A stretch of 64,000 nt of DNA, from positions 266,420,698-266,484,697 of the forward strand of contig CM040128.1 in assembly GCA_022559845.1 (NCBI GenBank), read 5' to 3'. The first letter of the stretch is position 1; every line of letters starts with the position of its first letter. The position numbers and the translations under genes are program-made. Below, in pieces: positions 1 to 10,766 of the stretch. This DNA is from Amorphophallus konjac (Eukaryota > Streptophyta > Magnoliopsida > Alismatales > Araceae). The notes under the pieces are model-generated. The model saw only the letters and a list, made by a program, of their open reading frames with translations, did not search any database and was not told the origin of the DNA.

Positions 1-2036
1 AATCCTTAATAACATGTCCATGATTTTCACAATAAAAGCATTGAGGAGAAGCAGGTTTTACCAAAATATTTCCTTTTAGGAGTAAAGGAATTTTTAAATC
101 CATTCCATCTTCTATTTTCAAAAGATCTAGATTTAACAAAATTAAACCTAGTATTCATTCTAGAAGCATGAAAATTTTATGTTTTCAAGAACCAACACTT
201 TTTCATAACATGTACGTACTTTCCACAATGAAGGCAACATGGAGATGTGGATCTATGGAATGACCTTCCATTATTTGCATGATTTTTTGTAAACTAGTTT
301 TTCTTATTAGATGTAAACCTTTGAGCATGAAATACATGTTCATTTCTGAATTTTCTTTGAAAATTTGATTGTGCATTCCTGGCATGAAAATCATCATTTT
401 ACTTCACAAAGTAATTTTTCATCACATGGTCTGGCTTATGACAATAGAAGCAAGAAATATTTCTCTTTGTCTTGAAAGCAGATGTATCTTTGCATGCTTT
501 TTCATCATCCATTTTGATGACAACACAATCATTCATTTCATGGCCATGCATGCCACAATAAAAGCATTCAACATTTGAATTCATTTTCTGCCCACCTTGA
601 GTTTTTTGAGATCTATTTTGCATGGTGGGTTTTGTGTTGAGATTTTTCTTTTTCTCAAAGTTATTTTTAAAAATTTTCATTTGAGAAGGGGAAGGAGGTG
701 CTTTGGAAGTGCTGGGAATATCAGATGCATGAACAAAAGAGGCTGTCATTTTGTGTTCAAAAGACTTTTTGTTGAACGGGGTGTATCCAAGATCTTTCTT
801 TTGAAAATTCACTTCAAGACCCAACATCTTATCCAGATTTTCTTTCCCTTTGACAAATCTAGATAAATCATCTTTCAACCATTTCACCTCTTCTTCTAGA
901 CCAGAAGTATGCAATTCATCATTTGTGATTTCTTCTTCGCATGCAAGGATTTTATCACCATACAAATAATTCTTTGATGTGAGTTTCTCATTTTCTTGCA
1001 TGATTTTCTTGTTTTCATCATTTATAACATGCAGTTTTTGAGTTAAGTTTTCAAGGGCTTTCTCAGTTTCAACAAACTTTGAGATCTTAGCAAGCAGTAG
1101 TTCATTCTCAGATTTCAACAATGAAACTTTTTTTTCAAGTTTTTCAAAATTTTTCAATCTACCTTCAAGCAAAGAATTCTCGATTAGCATGACACCATTT
1201 TTCTTTTTAAGTTCTTCATTTTCAGTCATGATGCTATTGCTGTCAATTTCAGAATCAAGCAATTTCTCAAATATTTTCTCATCATCAGAAAGTGAGGCTA
1301 GCTTACTTTTAAGGCATTCTTCATTTTTCTCAAGTAAGGAGATTTTAAACAACAATGTTTCATTTTGCTCACGTAAATCATGACAATCAATTTCAGATGC
1401 AAGATAGATATTAGAATTTCTGGCCAATTCAAGGTCTTCATTCATACAAGACATTTCATCTGAAAGTAATTCAACTCTGGATTCGAGATTTTCATTTTGA
1501 TCTTCTAGGTGTTCAATTTTTGACTCCAAAATTTTATAATTCTCACAGGAGGAATTAGCATGCTCATTCTCATCATTTTTCTTTTTTAATCTCTCGATTT
1601 CAGATTTGTATTTTTTGCATCTATGATGCAAATCGGCATATACTAATTGCTAGTCTTCAATTGAAAGTTCTTCGGAGTCAGAATTTACCTGACCTTCACT
1701 TTCTCCATGAGTCATCATGCATGTATCTTTTGTATCTTTTTCATACTTGCATGTCAGCTCATCCCAAAGCTCCCTTGTTGATCTGCACATCAGAAATCGT
1801 GAAATCACATCAGATTCTATGCTATTCTTCAAAATATTTAATGTAGTAACATTTATAGCATTTTTCTTGATGTGTTTTTCATTCCACTTGTTTTCATTTG
1901 CAGGGAGTTTATGTGGACCATTACATATCACTTTCCACATTTCAAGTTCATAAACTCTAAGATAAGCACACATGTTATTTCTCCAAAAAATTAAATTGTG
2001 ACCATCAAAACGAGAGGAAGAGAAGACAAACAGCAT
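1..2036 (-). pseudogene. Copia-type gag, left arm, with premature stops
   Basis: The minus-strand frame from the ATG at 2036 encodes a UBN2/DUF4219-like gag N-terminus (FDGHNLIFWRNNMCAYL, then a WDEL segment). An in-frame stop follows at about 1650 and the same frame reopens to 399. The middle, about 250 residues, is Glu/Lys/Asn-rich heptad sequence typical of a coiled coil. Then come CCHC zinc knuckles: CFYCGMHGHEMNDC is intact, while the next one, CFYCHKPDHVMKNYF, has lost its last Cys. Further knuckles continue towards position 1. Gag would form the particle that packages element RNA. No protease, integrase or RT follows inside the window on this side. Confidence 0.8.
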
Positions 2037-2110
2037 ATAAACATGATGTTCAATGAAACTCGCCGAGGGATCAGTCTAAAGGTTGTTAGACCCAAGAAGA
2101 TAGAGTCGTG

Positions 2111-2122
2111 ACTCTGATACCA
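2111..2122 (-). promoter_or_regulatory. Primer-binding site, left Copia arm
   Basis: Minus strand reads TGGTATCAGAGT, one base from the TGGTATCAGAGC complement of plant initiator Met-tRNA. It lies three bases after the LTR end (ACCAACA). It fixes the element orientation as minus and marks the LTR/internal boundary at 2125. Confidence 0.85.
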
Positions 2123-2124
2123 AT

Positions 2125-4432
2125 TGTTGGTCCTGGGTAGGTGAGCGGACAAGAAAGGGGGGTTGAATTGTCCCCTACTCAAAATGGTAAATTTAAAATT
2201 AACTAAGCGGAAATAACAACTTTGACGAGATTGAAAAGATTTAAACAAACAGAGTAATTTAAGCTATCTCAATCTCGCCGAGCTCACTCGATCATGTAAA
2301 AGATTATACAATTAAACACGTCACACAATGAAATCTAGGCAGTTGAGATTCGCTCGAGCAATTTGAATTCGTTCGTACTCACCGATCACACGTGTATTGA
2401 ATTAACAATTAATCACAATAAAACAAATCACAATACACACCACAAGACACAGATTTTTAAGGTGGTTCGGGACCACGTCAGGCTCCCTACATCCACCCCT
2501 TATCAAACCGGTAAGGATTCACTCACTGGATAAACCAGCACGGGGAAGACTCCCCAACGCAGAGCAAAGCTCCAACACACAGGGGGATAACTCCCCAACA
2601 CGGAGGCGACGCTCCAACAACACGCAGGATGACGCATGCACACAAACACGGGGACACGCCCCGACACACACACGTAGAGTAAACCCTGTAAACACGGTAT
2701 ACAACCCCAAACACACATGGAGACGGAGTCTCCAACATGATCCGATGACCGGATCACAAACACACACATACGCTGGAACAAATGCAGCACAAGAGACACA
2801 CGACCATATACAAATGGTCACACACATAATATTTCTAGTTCAGAAAATTAACACATATATTCAAACATGCTCAACCCTAAACATGGATCATGAAACACAT
2901 CAAGAACAACATAGAATGGAAGTAGAAAAGATCTCCCTTTGGTTTCCTAAACCCGATTGATGTTGTTCTTTCAAGCAATGGTTGGAAGGAAGTCGGATGA
3001 CGTCGATTTGAATGTCAATGCATTCCTCTCTTCAATCCGCTTCGCTTTCTCTTCATGCACGATCTCCAAATCCTCCAGGATGTAGATGATTTCTCGTCCA
3101 CAATAGCTTCTCTTCCTTTCTCCTTTGCTTCACCTGCAAGATAGAAACAATGAACACATTAGGGTTCTCCTTGTGAAATTCGTAGCTCTCATATGTATAC
3201 ATATAGGAGACATCAAAAGACTAGTATAACCCTTCTAGAAATCTCCAAAAGGACCCCCAATAGGTCTCCCACCAACCCAAGGGCAAAGGAGTAAGAGTTA
3301 AGCACAAATGGACTGGGTTTAGATGGTTTTCGGATCCACGTTTTTGGGTTTCGCCAGTTCCGATCGACCTACACGGGTTGGGCGGTCGACCTAAAATTTA
3401 TAGAGCCAAAATCAGCACATTTTGGGAATTTCGGTCGACCTAAGCTACAGGGTCGGCCGACCGGAATGAACAGTGTTCCAGATTTGTAAAATGTTTAGAT
3501 TTAAGAGATAAAATCCATTGATAAGTGTCCAACCTTCATGAATGAAAAACTAAGACTTAAACAAAATGAACCCAAGTTCAAAATCTATGAAACACACTCA
3601 TGAAAAACACATTAAGAACATAAGGATGACATGCATTAAAGCCTTTGAAAAAGTAGGTCTTACACTCAAACAACAAGAGCTAATGTGTATGAAGTTGAAC
3701 ACAATGAAGGAGCATCTTTAGCCAAACTCTACCAAAGTTCGCAAGATTTGATTAGGCATGTTGCACACTCAATTTCTCATGAGAGATATGCATGAAAACA
3801 TTCATCATCCTTAAGTGCTCAATGAAGAGATATGCATGTGAACTCAACCAAAATAGAACAACAAGAACACAAAGGCTCATTACACATGCAAGGGGTTGTC
3901 TTTTGTTAGGATGGGTCGGCTCCACATATCACAAGGCCTATATAACATGTAGTAAGTCCTCCACATATCACAATACCATATAGCATGGGAAACAAAGATA
4001 AAATCATCAATCTTCAATATAGATCCATGAACACAAGCTCAGTTTTCAGAACAGAAACAACAACAAGTGTGTTCCATGAACACAACCTCATGGATTAAAC
4101 TCAAATCTAGCTATCTTAATAAAAGAATAACACCATTCAACATGTAGTTCAAGCTAGAATTGAATCACCCCCAAACCAAGATTATCATATAGGCAAATGA
4201 AGCACGCTACCCACATTGACTTGTTTTGCCAAAATCAAATGACCATGAATCCATATGATCAGAGAGCATCACTATAATCACATTCATCAAATTTCAAGTT
4301 AATCGGTTGAGGATATTTCAAGCTCAAAAAATGCAGAACTGACACAAAAGATCCTCACATGATCATGCATGCAAACATACGAACATACTGACATATATAA
4401 ATATATAACCTACACTACTACTTCTCCCCCTT
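2125..4432 (-). repeat. Copia-type LTR, left arm
   Basis: The LTR ends at 2125 (minus strand ...ACCAACA) just before the primer site. Its beginning is less certain: I place it after the purine tract AAAGGGGGAGAAG (about 4433-4447 on the minus strand). Inside are a cluster of GGTCGACC palindromes (3350-3470) and an array of short hairpins (about 2525-2790). Because a PPT precedes it and a PBS follows it, the LTR appears to serve both the central ORF unit and the gag unit, as in a tandem element with a shared LTR. Confidence 0.65.
2525..2790 (-). repeat. Array of short hairpins in the Copia LTR (left copy)
   Basis: The minus-strand counterpart of 7861-8107. About ten short inverted repeats follow each other every 27-29 bases with different stems, for example GATCCG/CGGATC near 2740 and GGGGA/TCCCC near 2540. 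The left copy keeps a perfect GAGC-ttt-GCTC stem that is damaged in the right copy. Confidence 0.75.
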
Positions 4433-4620
4433 TGGCATCATCAAAAAGGGATAGGATAGACGAAGGGGGACCCAAAAGACACAAGACGAAAGGACACAGA
4501 CTGGAGGTAGGAAACTAAGAGACGTCCTCATTGGTCATCTGTAGGAGGCGGGGCGTCTGGTGGAGGGAGAGGCACATAGCCAAGGTGCTGCCGAATATCC
4601 GTAAATATGTGTTCGTGATG

Positions 4621-5987
4621 CTAAAGGCGGTGCTGGATATGGGTCTGTTGTTGATCCCTATCATAGTCACGGCGCTGCATGTTCAGGAGAACTCGGTTCA
4701 TAGCATGAAAAGCCTCACGTGAATCTTCATGGCTTTGGGTGAGGGTCATGTTGGTGGAGAGAGTGTGCATCTGAGTGGCTAAGGTATCCAAAGCTGTGGA
4801 GAAGGAGTGAGAATGCTGTGGTAAAGATTCCAGCATAGTGCCCATGGTTGCAATATTTTCCCCAAAGGTAGAGAGTTGTTCCCCAAAGGCATCCACCCGA
4901 GTTTCCAGCCCAGTGAACCGCCTGTCAAAAGTCTCATAGTCTAACCAAGGATGCTGTCCGGCCCCCTGAGTAGAAGACTCTCCATAATGGTACTGTGATG
5001 GAGGAGGCATCTCCGGATCCATGTGGTGAGATGAAGGTGGGGGAGGTTGGTCCTCAGCCTGAACTGGAGGGGGGACATCCCCTTGATCCTGCTGTTGCTC
5101 TTGTTCTAGCTCGTCCTCACTATCAATTTCTTCTCCATAAACAGGCACATCCCGGCGTAACTCACCATCGGGACCATAGTAATATCCAAAATCTGTAAAT
5201 ATTTTATGCTTATTATATATATCATCTTGTCGAACATAAATGAACTGTTCATTGGCCAAATTGATCCCAGCATGATGAATATGTCGGTTAACTGTGAGGC
5301 ATAGGGCAAGGATCGCCGCAAATTGGTTCGGCAAGATCCAATAAGAGTCATCATGAGGCGACCCATGTTGACTTGAAACCCATTCATAACATTGTAAAAT
5401 AGGAACTTGTGAACCTCTGTCACTTCATTTCTACTGCCACTCTTTGGATAAATGACATAGGTAAACATATGGTGCAATATACACTGCAATGGTGAAAAAT
5501 GATTTACATTCAATTCAATTAAGTTGCTGACACCATGCACGTAATCACAACTGGTCACAGCAAGAAAAGTTTCCTCAATAGCTCCATTATCAAAAACCAT
5601 GTCGTCTCCTCTAGCCACAACTCCTAAACCCCGCTCAAACATATCGGGAGTAATATGCATCTCAACTCCTTGAACAACTATAAATAATTCCTCATTCCTT
5701 TTGATCAAATTCCCATTAAACCGCTGCACTAGATTAGGGTAATATCGGGTATATCTAGTGACAAAATCAGTCCAACCTGGTTGAATCTCAAAGATAGCAC
5801 ATAAATCGGGTAAAAACTCATTCACCTCATTGAAGTCGACCAGTCGAGGGTCGATAATAGGATGAGGCGGCAACCGAGCTGCACGACGAGGTGCAGGTGC
5901 TCGCTGTAGTGGAGGAGCCGGGGCCTCTTGTCTCTGGCCACTAGCTTCCCCTTGGGCAGGACGCCGAGAACTCCGTCGAGGTGGCAT
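4621..5987 (-). pseudogene. Plant transposon-protein-like ORF in the palindrome loop, frameshifted
   Basis: The minus-strand ATG at 5987 opens a frame of 293 codons starting MPPRRSSRRPAQ. Near 5335-5345 it shifts into a second frame that runs to 4621 (237 codons as an ORF). Together they give about 455 residues. The parts are a basic Pro/Arg N-terminus, a globular region (ELFIVVQGVEMHITPDMF, then RGLGVV), an acidic/Gln/Pro linker and a C-terminal helical stretch with TLATQMHTLSTNMT-type repeats. This layout resembles the plant-specific 'putative plant transposon protein' family found in LTR elements. The function is unknown. It lies upstream of the PPT-LTR on the same strand, where extra 3' ORFs of Copia or Gypsy elements sit. 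Confidence 0.55.
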
Positions 5988-6159
5988 CCTGAACTAGAAA
6001 ACTCACCGGGAAACCCTTAAAGAATCAATCTCAACTCAGGGGAGGAAGATGGATCAAAAGGGCACTCCTAGGGCTTGGAATAGCCTTCTCCACAACCTAG
6101 AACCCTGGGAAGAAAAGAAAAAAGAAACAAAAAATACAAAAATAGGGATTTTTTAGGGA
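5988..6159. other. Loop flank without recognisable feature
   Basis: Short A-rich stretch between the start of the loop ORF and the inner edge of the right arm. It would hold the leader of the loop ORF. I see no motif in it. Confidence 0.4.
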
Positions 6160-6233
6160 TACTTTCATCTTGTGTCTTTTGGGTCCCCCTTCGTCTATCC
6201 TATCCCTTTTTGATGATGCCAAAGGGGGAGAAG

Positions 6234-8524
6234 TAGTAGTGTAGGTTATATATTTATATATGTTAGTATGTTCGTATGTTTGCATGCATGATCATGTGAG
6301 GATCTTTTGTGTCAGTTCTGTATTTTTTTGATTTGAAATATCCTCGACCTATTAACTTGAAATTTGATAAATGTGATTATAGTGATGCTCTTTGATCATA
6401 TGGATTCATGGTCATTTGATTTTGGCAAAATAAGTCAATGTGGGTAGCGTGCTTCATTTGCCTATATGATAATCTTGGTTTGGGGGTGATTCAATTCTAG
6501 CTTGAACTACATGTTGACTGGAGTTATTCTTTTATTAAGATAGCTAGATTTGAGTTTAGTCCATGAGGTTGTGTTCATGGAACACACTTGTTGTTGTTTC
6601 TGTTATGAAAATTGAGCTTGTGTTCATGGACCTATATCGAAGATTGATGATTTTATCTTTGTTTCCCATGGTATTGTGATATGTGGAGGACTTGCTACAT
6701 GTTATATAGGCCTTGTGATATGTGGAGTCGACCCATCCTAACAAAAAGATGACCCCTTGCATGTGTAATGAGCCTTTGTGTCCTTGTTGTTCTATTTTGG
6801 TTGAGTTCACATGCATATCTCTTCATTGAGCACTTAAGGATGATGAATGTTTTCATGCATATCTCTCATGAGAAATTGAGTGTGCAACATGCCTAATCAA
6901 ATCTTGTGAACTTTAGTAGAGTTTGACTAAAGATGCTCCTTCATTGTGTTCAACTTCATACACATTAGCTCTTGTTGTTTGAGTGTAAGACCTACTTTTT
7001 CAATGGGCTTTAATGCATGTCATCCATATGTTCTTAATGTGTTTTTCATGAGTGTGTTTCATATATTTTGAACTTGGGTTGATTGGGTTTAAGTCTTAGT
7101 TTTTCATTCATGAAGGTTGAACACTTATCAACGGATTTTATCTCTTAAATCTAAACTTTTTACAAATCTGGAACACTGTTCATTCCGGTCGACCGACCCT
7201 GTAGCTTAGGTCGACTGAAATTCTCAAAATGTGTTGTTTTGGCTCTGTAAATTTTAGGTCGACCGCCCAACTCGTGTAGGTCGATCGGAACCGGTGAAAC
7301 CCAAAAATGTGGATCCGAAAACCATCTAAACCTAGTCCATTTGTGCTTAACTCTTACCCCTTTGCCCTTGGGTTGGTGGGAGACCGATTGGGGGTCCTTT
7401 TGGAGGTTTCTAGAAGGGTTATACTAGTCTTTTGATGTCTCCTATATGTATACATATGAGAGCTACGAATTTCACAAGGAGAACCCTAATGTGTTCATTG
7501 TTTCTATCTTGCAGGTGAAGTAAAGGAGAAAGGAAGGAGAAGCTATTGTGGAGGAGATATCATCTACATCCTTGAGGATTTGGAGATCGTGCATGAAGAG
7601 AAAGCAAAGCGGATTGAAGAGAGGAACGCATTGGTGTTCAAATCGACATCATCCGACTTCCTTCCAACCATTGCTTGAAAGAACATCATCAACCGGGTTT
7701 AGGAAACTAAAGGGGGATCTTTTCTACTTCCATTCTATGTTGTTCTTGATGTGTTTCATGATCTATGTTTAGGGTTAAGCATGTTTGAATATATGTGTTA
7801 ATTTTCTAAACTAGAAATATTGTGTGTGTAACTGATTGTATACGGTCGTGTGTCTCCGGTGCTGCGTTTGTTGCAGCGTGTGTGTGTGTTTATGATCCGG
7901 TCATCGGATCGTGGTCGAGACTCCGTCTCCGTGTATGTTTGGGGTTGTATACCGTGTTTGCAGGGTTTACTCTGCGTGTGTGTATTGGGGCGTGTCCCCG
8001 TGTTTGTGTGCAGGCGTCATCCTGCGTGTTGTTGGAGCGTCGCCTCCATGTTGGGGAGTTATCCCCGTGTGTGTTGGAGCTTTGTTCTGTGTTGGGGAGT
8101 CTTCCCCGTGTTGGTTTATCCAGCGAGTGAATCCTTACTGGTTTGGTAAGGTGTGGACGTAGGGAGCTTGTCGTGATCCCAAACCACCTTAAAAATCTGT
8201 GTCTTGTGGTGTGTATTGTGGTTTGTTTTATTGTGATTAATTGTTAATTCAATACACGTGTGATCGGTGAGTACGAGCGAATTCAAATTGCACGAGTGAA
8301 CCTCAACTGCCTTGATTTCATTGTGTGACGTGTTTAATTGCATAATCTTTTGCATGATCGAGTGAGCTCGACGAGATTGAGAGAGCTTAAATTACTCTAT
8401 TTGTTTAAATCTTTTCAATCTCGTCAAAGTTGTTATTTCCGCTTAGTTAATTTTAAATTTACCATTTTTAGTGGGGGACAATTCAACCCCCCTTTCTTGT
8501 CCGCTCGCCTACCCGGGACCAACA
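6234..8524 (+). repeat. Copia-type LTR, right arm
   Basis: Ends at 8524 (GGGACCAACA) two bases before the primer site; the start after the purine tract is approximate. It carries GGTCGACC palindromes (7183-7290) and the hairpin array 7861-8107. The translated Cys/Val-rich frames across 7822-8162 are by-products of that array and not genes. Confidence 0.65.
7861..8107 (+). repeat. Array of ~10 short hairpins with differing stems
   Basis: Consecutive short inverted repeats are separated by GTGT/GTTG-rich spacers: GCTGC/GCAGC (7861-7877), GATCCG/CGGATC (7894-7910), GAGAC/GTCTC (7917-7929), GCAG/CTGC (about 7960-7975), GGGG/CCCC (about 7986), GCAGG/CCTGC (about 8010), GGAG/CTCC (about 8034), GGGGA/TCCCC (about 8053) and GGGG/CCCC (8094-8107). 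Spacing is about 20-30 bases. Stem sequences differ from unit to unit yet stay complementary, so the shared property is structure and not sequence. Confidence 0.8.
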
Positions 8525-8525
8525 A

Positions 8526-8537
8526 ATGGTATCAAAG
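8526..8537 (+). promoter_or_regulatory. Primer-binding site, right Copia arm
   Basis: TGGTATCAAAGC, one mismatch to the complement of the 3' end of plant initiator Met-tRNA, immediately after the LTR end at 8524. Confidence 0.85.
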
Positions 8538-8604
8538 CCACGACTCTATCTTCTTGGGTCTAACAACCTTTAGACTGATCCCTCGGCGAGTTTCATTGAA
8601 CATC

Positions 8605-10766
8605 ATGTTTATATGCTGTTTGTCTTCTCTTCCTCCTTGTTTTGATGGTCACAATTTAATTTTTTGGAGAAATAACATGTGTGCTTATCTTAGAGTTTAT
8701 GAACATGAAATGTGGAAAGTGATATGTAATGGTCCACATAAACTCCCTGCAAATGAAACCAAGTGGAATGAAAAACACATCAAGAAAAATGTTATAAATG
8801 TTACTGCATTAAATATTTTAAAGAAGAGCATAAAATCTGATGTGATTTCACGATTTCTAATGTGCAGATCAGCAAGGGAGTTTTGGGATGAACTGACATG
8901 CAAGTATGAAGAAGATACAAAGGATATATGCATGATGACTCGGAGAAAGTGAAGGTCAGGTAAATTCTGACTCCAAAGAACTTTCAATTGAAGACTGTCA
9001 ATTAGTATATGCCGATTTGCATCATAGATGCAAAAAATACAAATCTGAAATCAAGAGATTAAAAAAGAAAAATGATGAGAATGAGCATGCTAATTCCTCC
9101 TGTGAGAATTGTAAAACTTTGGACTCAAAAATTGAACACCTAGAAGATCAAAATGAAAATCTTGAATCCAGAGTTGAATTACTTTCAGATTAAATGTCTT
9201 GTATGAATGAAGACCTTGAATTGGTCAGAAATTCCAATATCTATTTTACATCTGAAATTGATTGTCATGATTTGTGTGAGCAAAATGAAACATTGTTGTT
9301 TAAAATCTCATTGCTTGAGAAAAATGAAGAATGCCTTAAAAGCAAGCTAGCCTCTCTTTCTGATGATGAGAAAATGTTTGAAAAATTACTTGATTCTGAA
9401 ATTGACAGCAATAGCATCATGACTGAAAATGAAGAACTTAAAAAGAAAAATAGTGCCATGCTATTCGAGAATTCTTTAATTGAAGGTAGATTGAAAATTT
9501 TTGAAAAACTTGAAAAAGAAGTTTCATTGTTGAAATTTGAGAATGAACAACTGCTTGCTAAGATCTCAAAGTTTGTTGAAACTGAGAAAGCCCTTGAAAA
9601 CTTAACTGAAAAACTGCATGCTATAAATGATGAAAATAAGGAAATCATGCAAGAAAATGAGAGACTCACATCAAAGAACTATTTGTATGGTGATAAAATC
9701 CTTATATGCGAAGAAGAAATCACAAATGCTGAATTGCATATTTCTGGTCTAGAAGAAGAGGTGAAAAAGTTGAAAGATGATTTATCTAGATTTGTCAAAT
9801 GGAAAGAAAATCTGGATAATATGTTGGGTGTTGAAGTGAATTTTTAAAAGGAAGGTCTTGGATACACCCCGTTCAACAAAAAGTCTTTTGAACACAAAAT
9901 GATAACATCTTTTGTTCATACATCTGATATTCCCAGCACTTCCAAAGCACCTCCTTCCACTTCTCAAATGAAAATTTTTAAAAATGACTTTGAGAAAAAG
10001 AAAAATCTCAACATAAAATCCACTATGTAAAATAGATCTCAAAATACTTAAGGTGTGCAGAAAATGAATTCAAATGTTGAATACTTTTATTGTGACATGC
10101 ATGGCCATGAAATGAATGATTGTGTTGTCATGAAAATGGATGATGGAAAAGTATGCAAAAATACATCTGCTTTCAAGAGAAAGAGAAATATTTCTTGTTT
10201 CTATTGTCATAAACCAGGCCATGTAATGAAAAATTACTTTGTGAAGCAAAATGATGATTTTCATGCCAAGAATGCACAATCAAATTTTCAAAGAAAATTC
10301 AGAAATGAACATGTATTTCATGCTCAAAGGTTTGCATCCAATAAGAAAAACTGATTTACAAAAAAATCATGCAAATAATAGAATGTCATTCCATAGATCC
10401 ACATCTCCATGTTGCTTTCATTGTGGGAAGTACGGGCATGTTATGAAAGAGTGCTGTTTCTTGAAAACACAAAACTTTCATGCTTCTAGAATGAATGCTA
10501 GGTTTAATTTTTTTAAATCTCGGTCTTTTAAAAATAGAAGATGGAATTGATTTGGAAATTCCTTTGCTCCTAAAAGTAAACCATTTGGTAAAATTATTTC
10601 TCCTCAATGTCTTTATTGTGGAAACCATGGACATGTTATTGAGGATTGCAGGATTATGAAGAATGATGATATGATGGCTATGAGAATGTCGATGAAAGAT
10701 TTTGGTAGAAATATTTCTAATCTGAAGGGACCCAAAAAGGCTTGGGTGCCAAAATCTGTCAATTGA
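8605..10766 (+). pseudogene. Copia-type gag, right arm, frameshifted
   Basis: Starts at the ATG at 8605 (then FDGHNLIFWRNNM). It shifts frame near 8940 and carries stops at about 9191, 9845 and 10027. Recognisable parts are a UBN2-like N-terminus, a long coiled coil (9194-9840) and four CCHC knuckles: YFYCDMHGHEMNDC (first Cys lost), CFYCHKPGHVMKNYF (last Cys lost), CFHCGKYGHVMKEC and CLYCGNHGHVIEDC. It closes with GPKKAWVPK, the signature that precedes protease in Copia polyproteins, but a stop codon follows at once. The element therefore looks gag-only in design, in addition to being decayed. Confidence 0.8.

Larger units (their letters stand above)
1..4490. repeat. Left arm of giant inverted repeat (Copia LTR + gag)
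   Basis: This stretch, read on the minus strand, matches 6160-10648 on the plus strand. The opening bases pair with about 10599-10648, and the segment at 4433-4490 (PPT-like motif plus flank) pairs with 6160-6240. The arm carries, in minus-strand order, a polypurine motif, LTR, primer-binding site and gag, and runs off the left window edge. The arms have diverged by scattered substitutions and small indels, so this is an old inverted duplication or two copies of one family in opposite orientation, not a fresh hairpin. An assembly artefact would be expected to give near-identical arms. Confidence 0.85.
6160..10648. repeat. Right arm of giant inverted repeat (Copia LTR + gag)
   Basis: Plus-strand copy of the left arm. 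Homology starts at about 6160 (CTTGTGTCTTTTGGGTCCCC) and continues at least to 10648, where the left arm leaves the window. The order is PPT-like AAAGGGGGAGAAG (6221-6233), LTR, PBS, gag. Small indels distinguish the arms, for example a two-base loss near 8940 that breaks gag here but not on the left. Confidence 0.85.

Noticed and set aside
7822..8162. Overlapping ~100-codon Cys/Val-rich frames, mirrored at 2503-2827
   Set aside because: They run across the LTR hairpin array in several frames at once and exist only because of its GTGT-rich composition.
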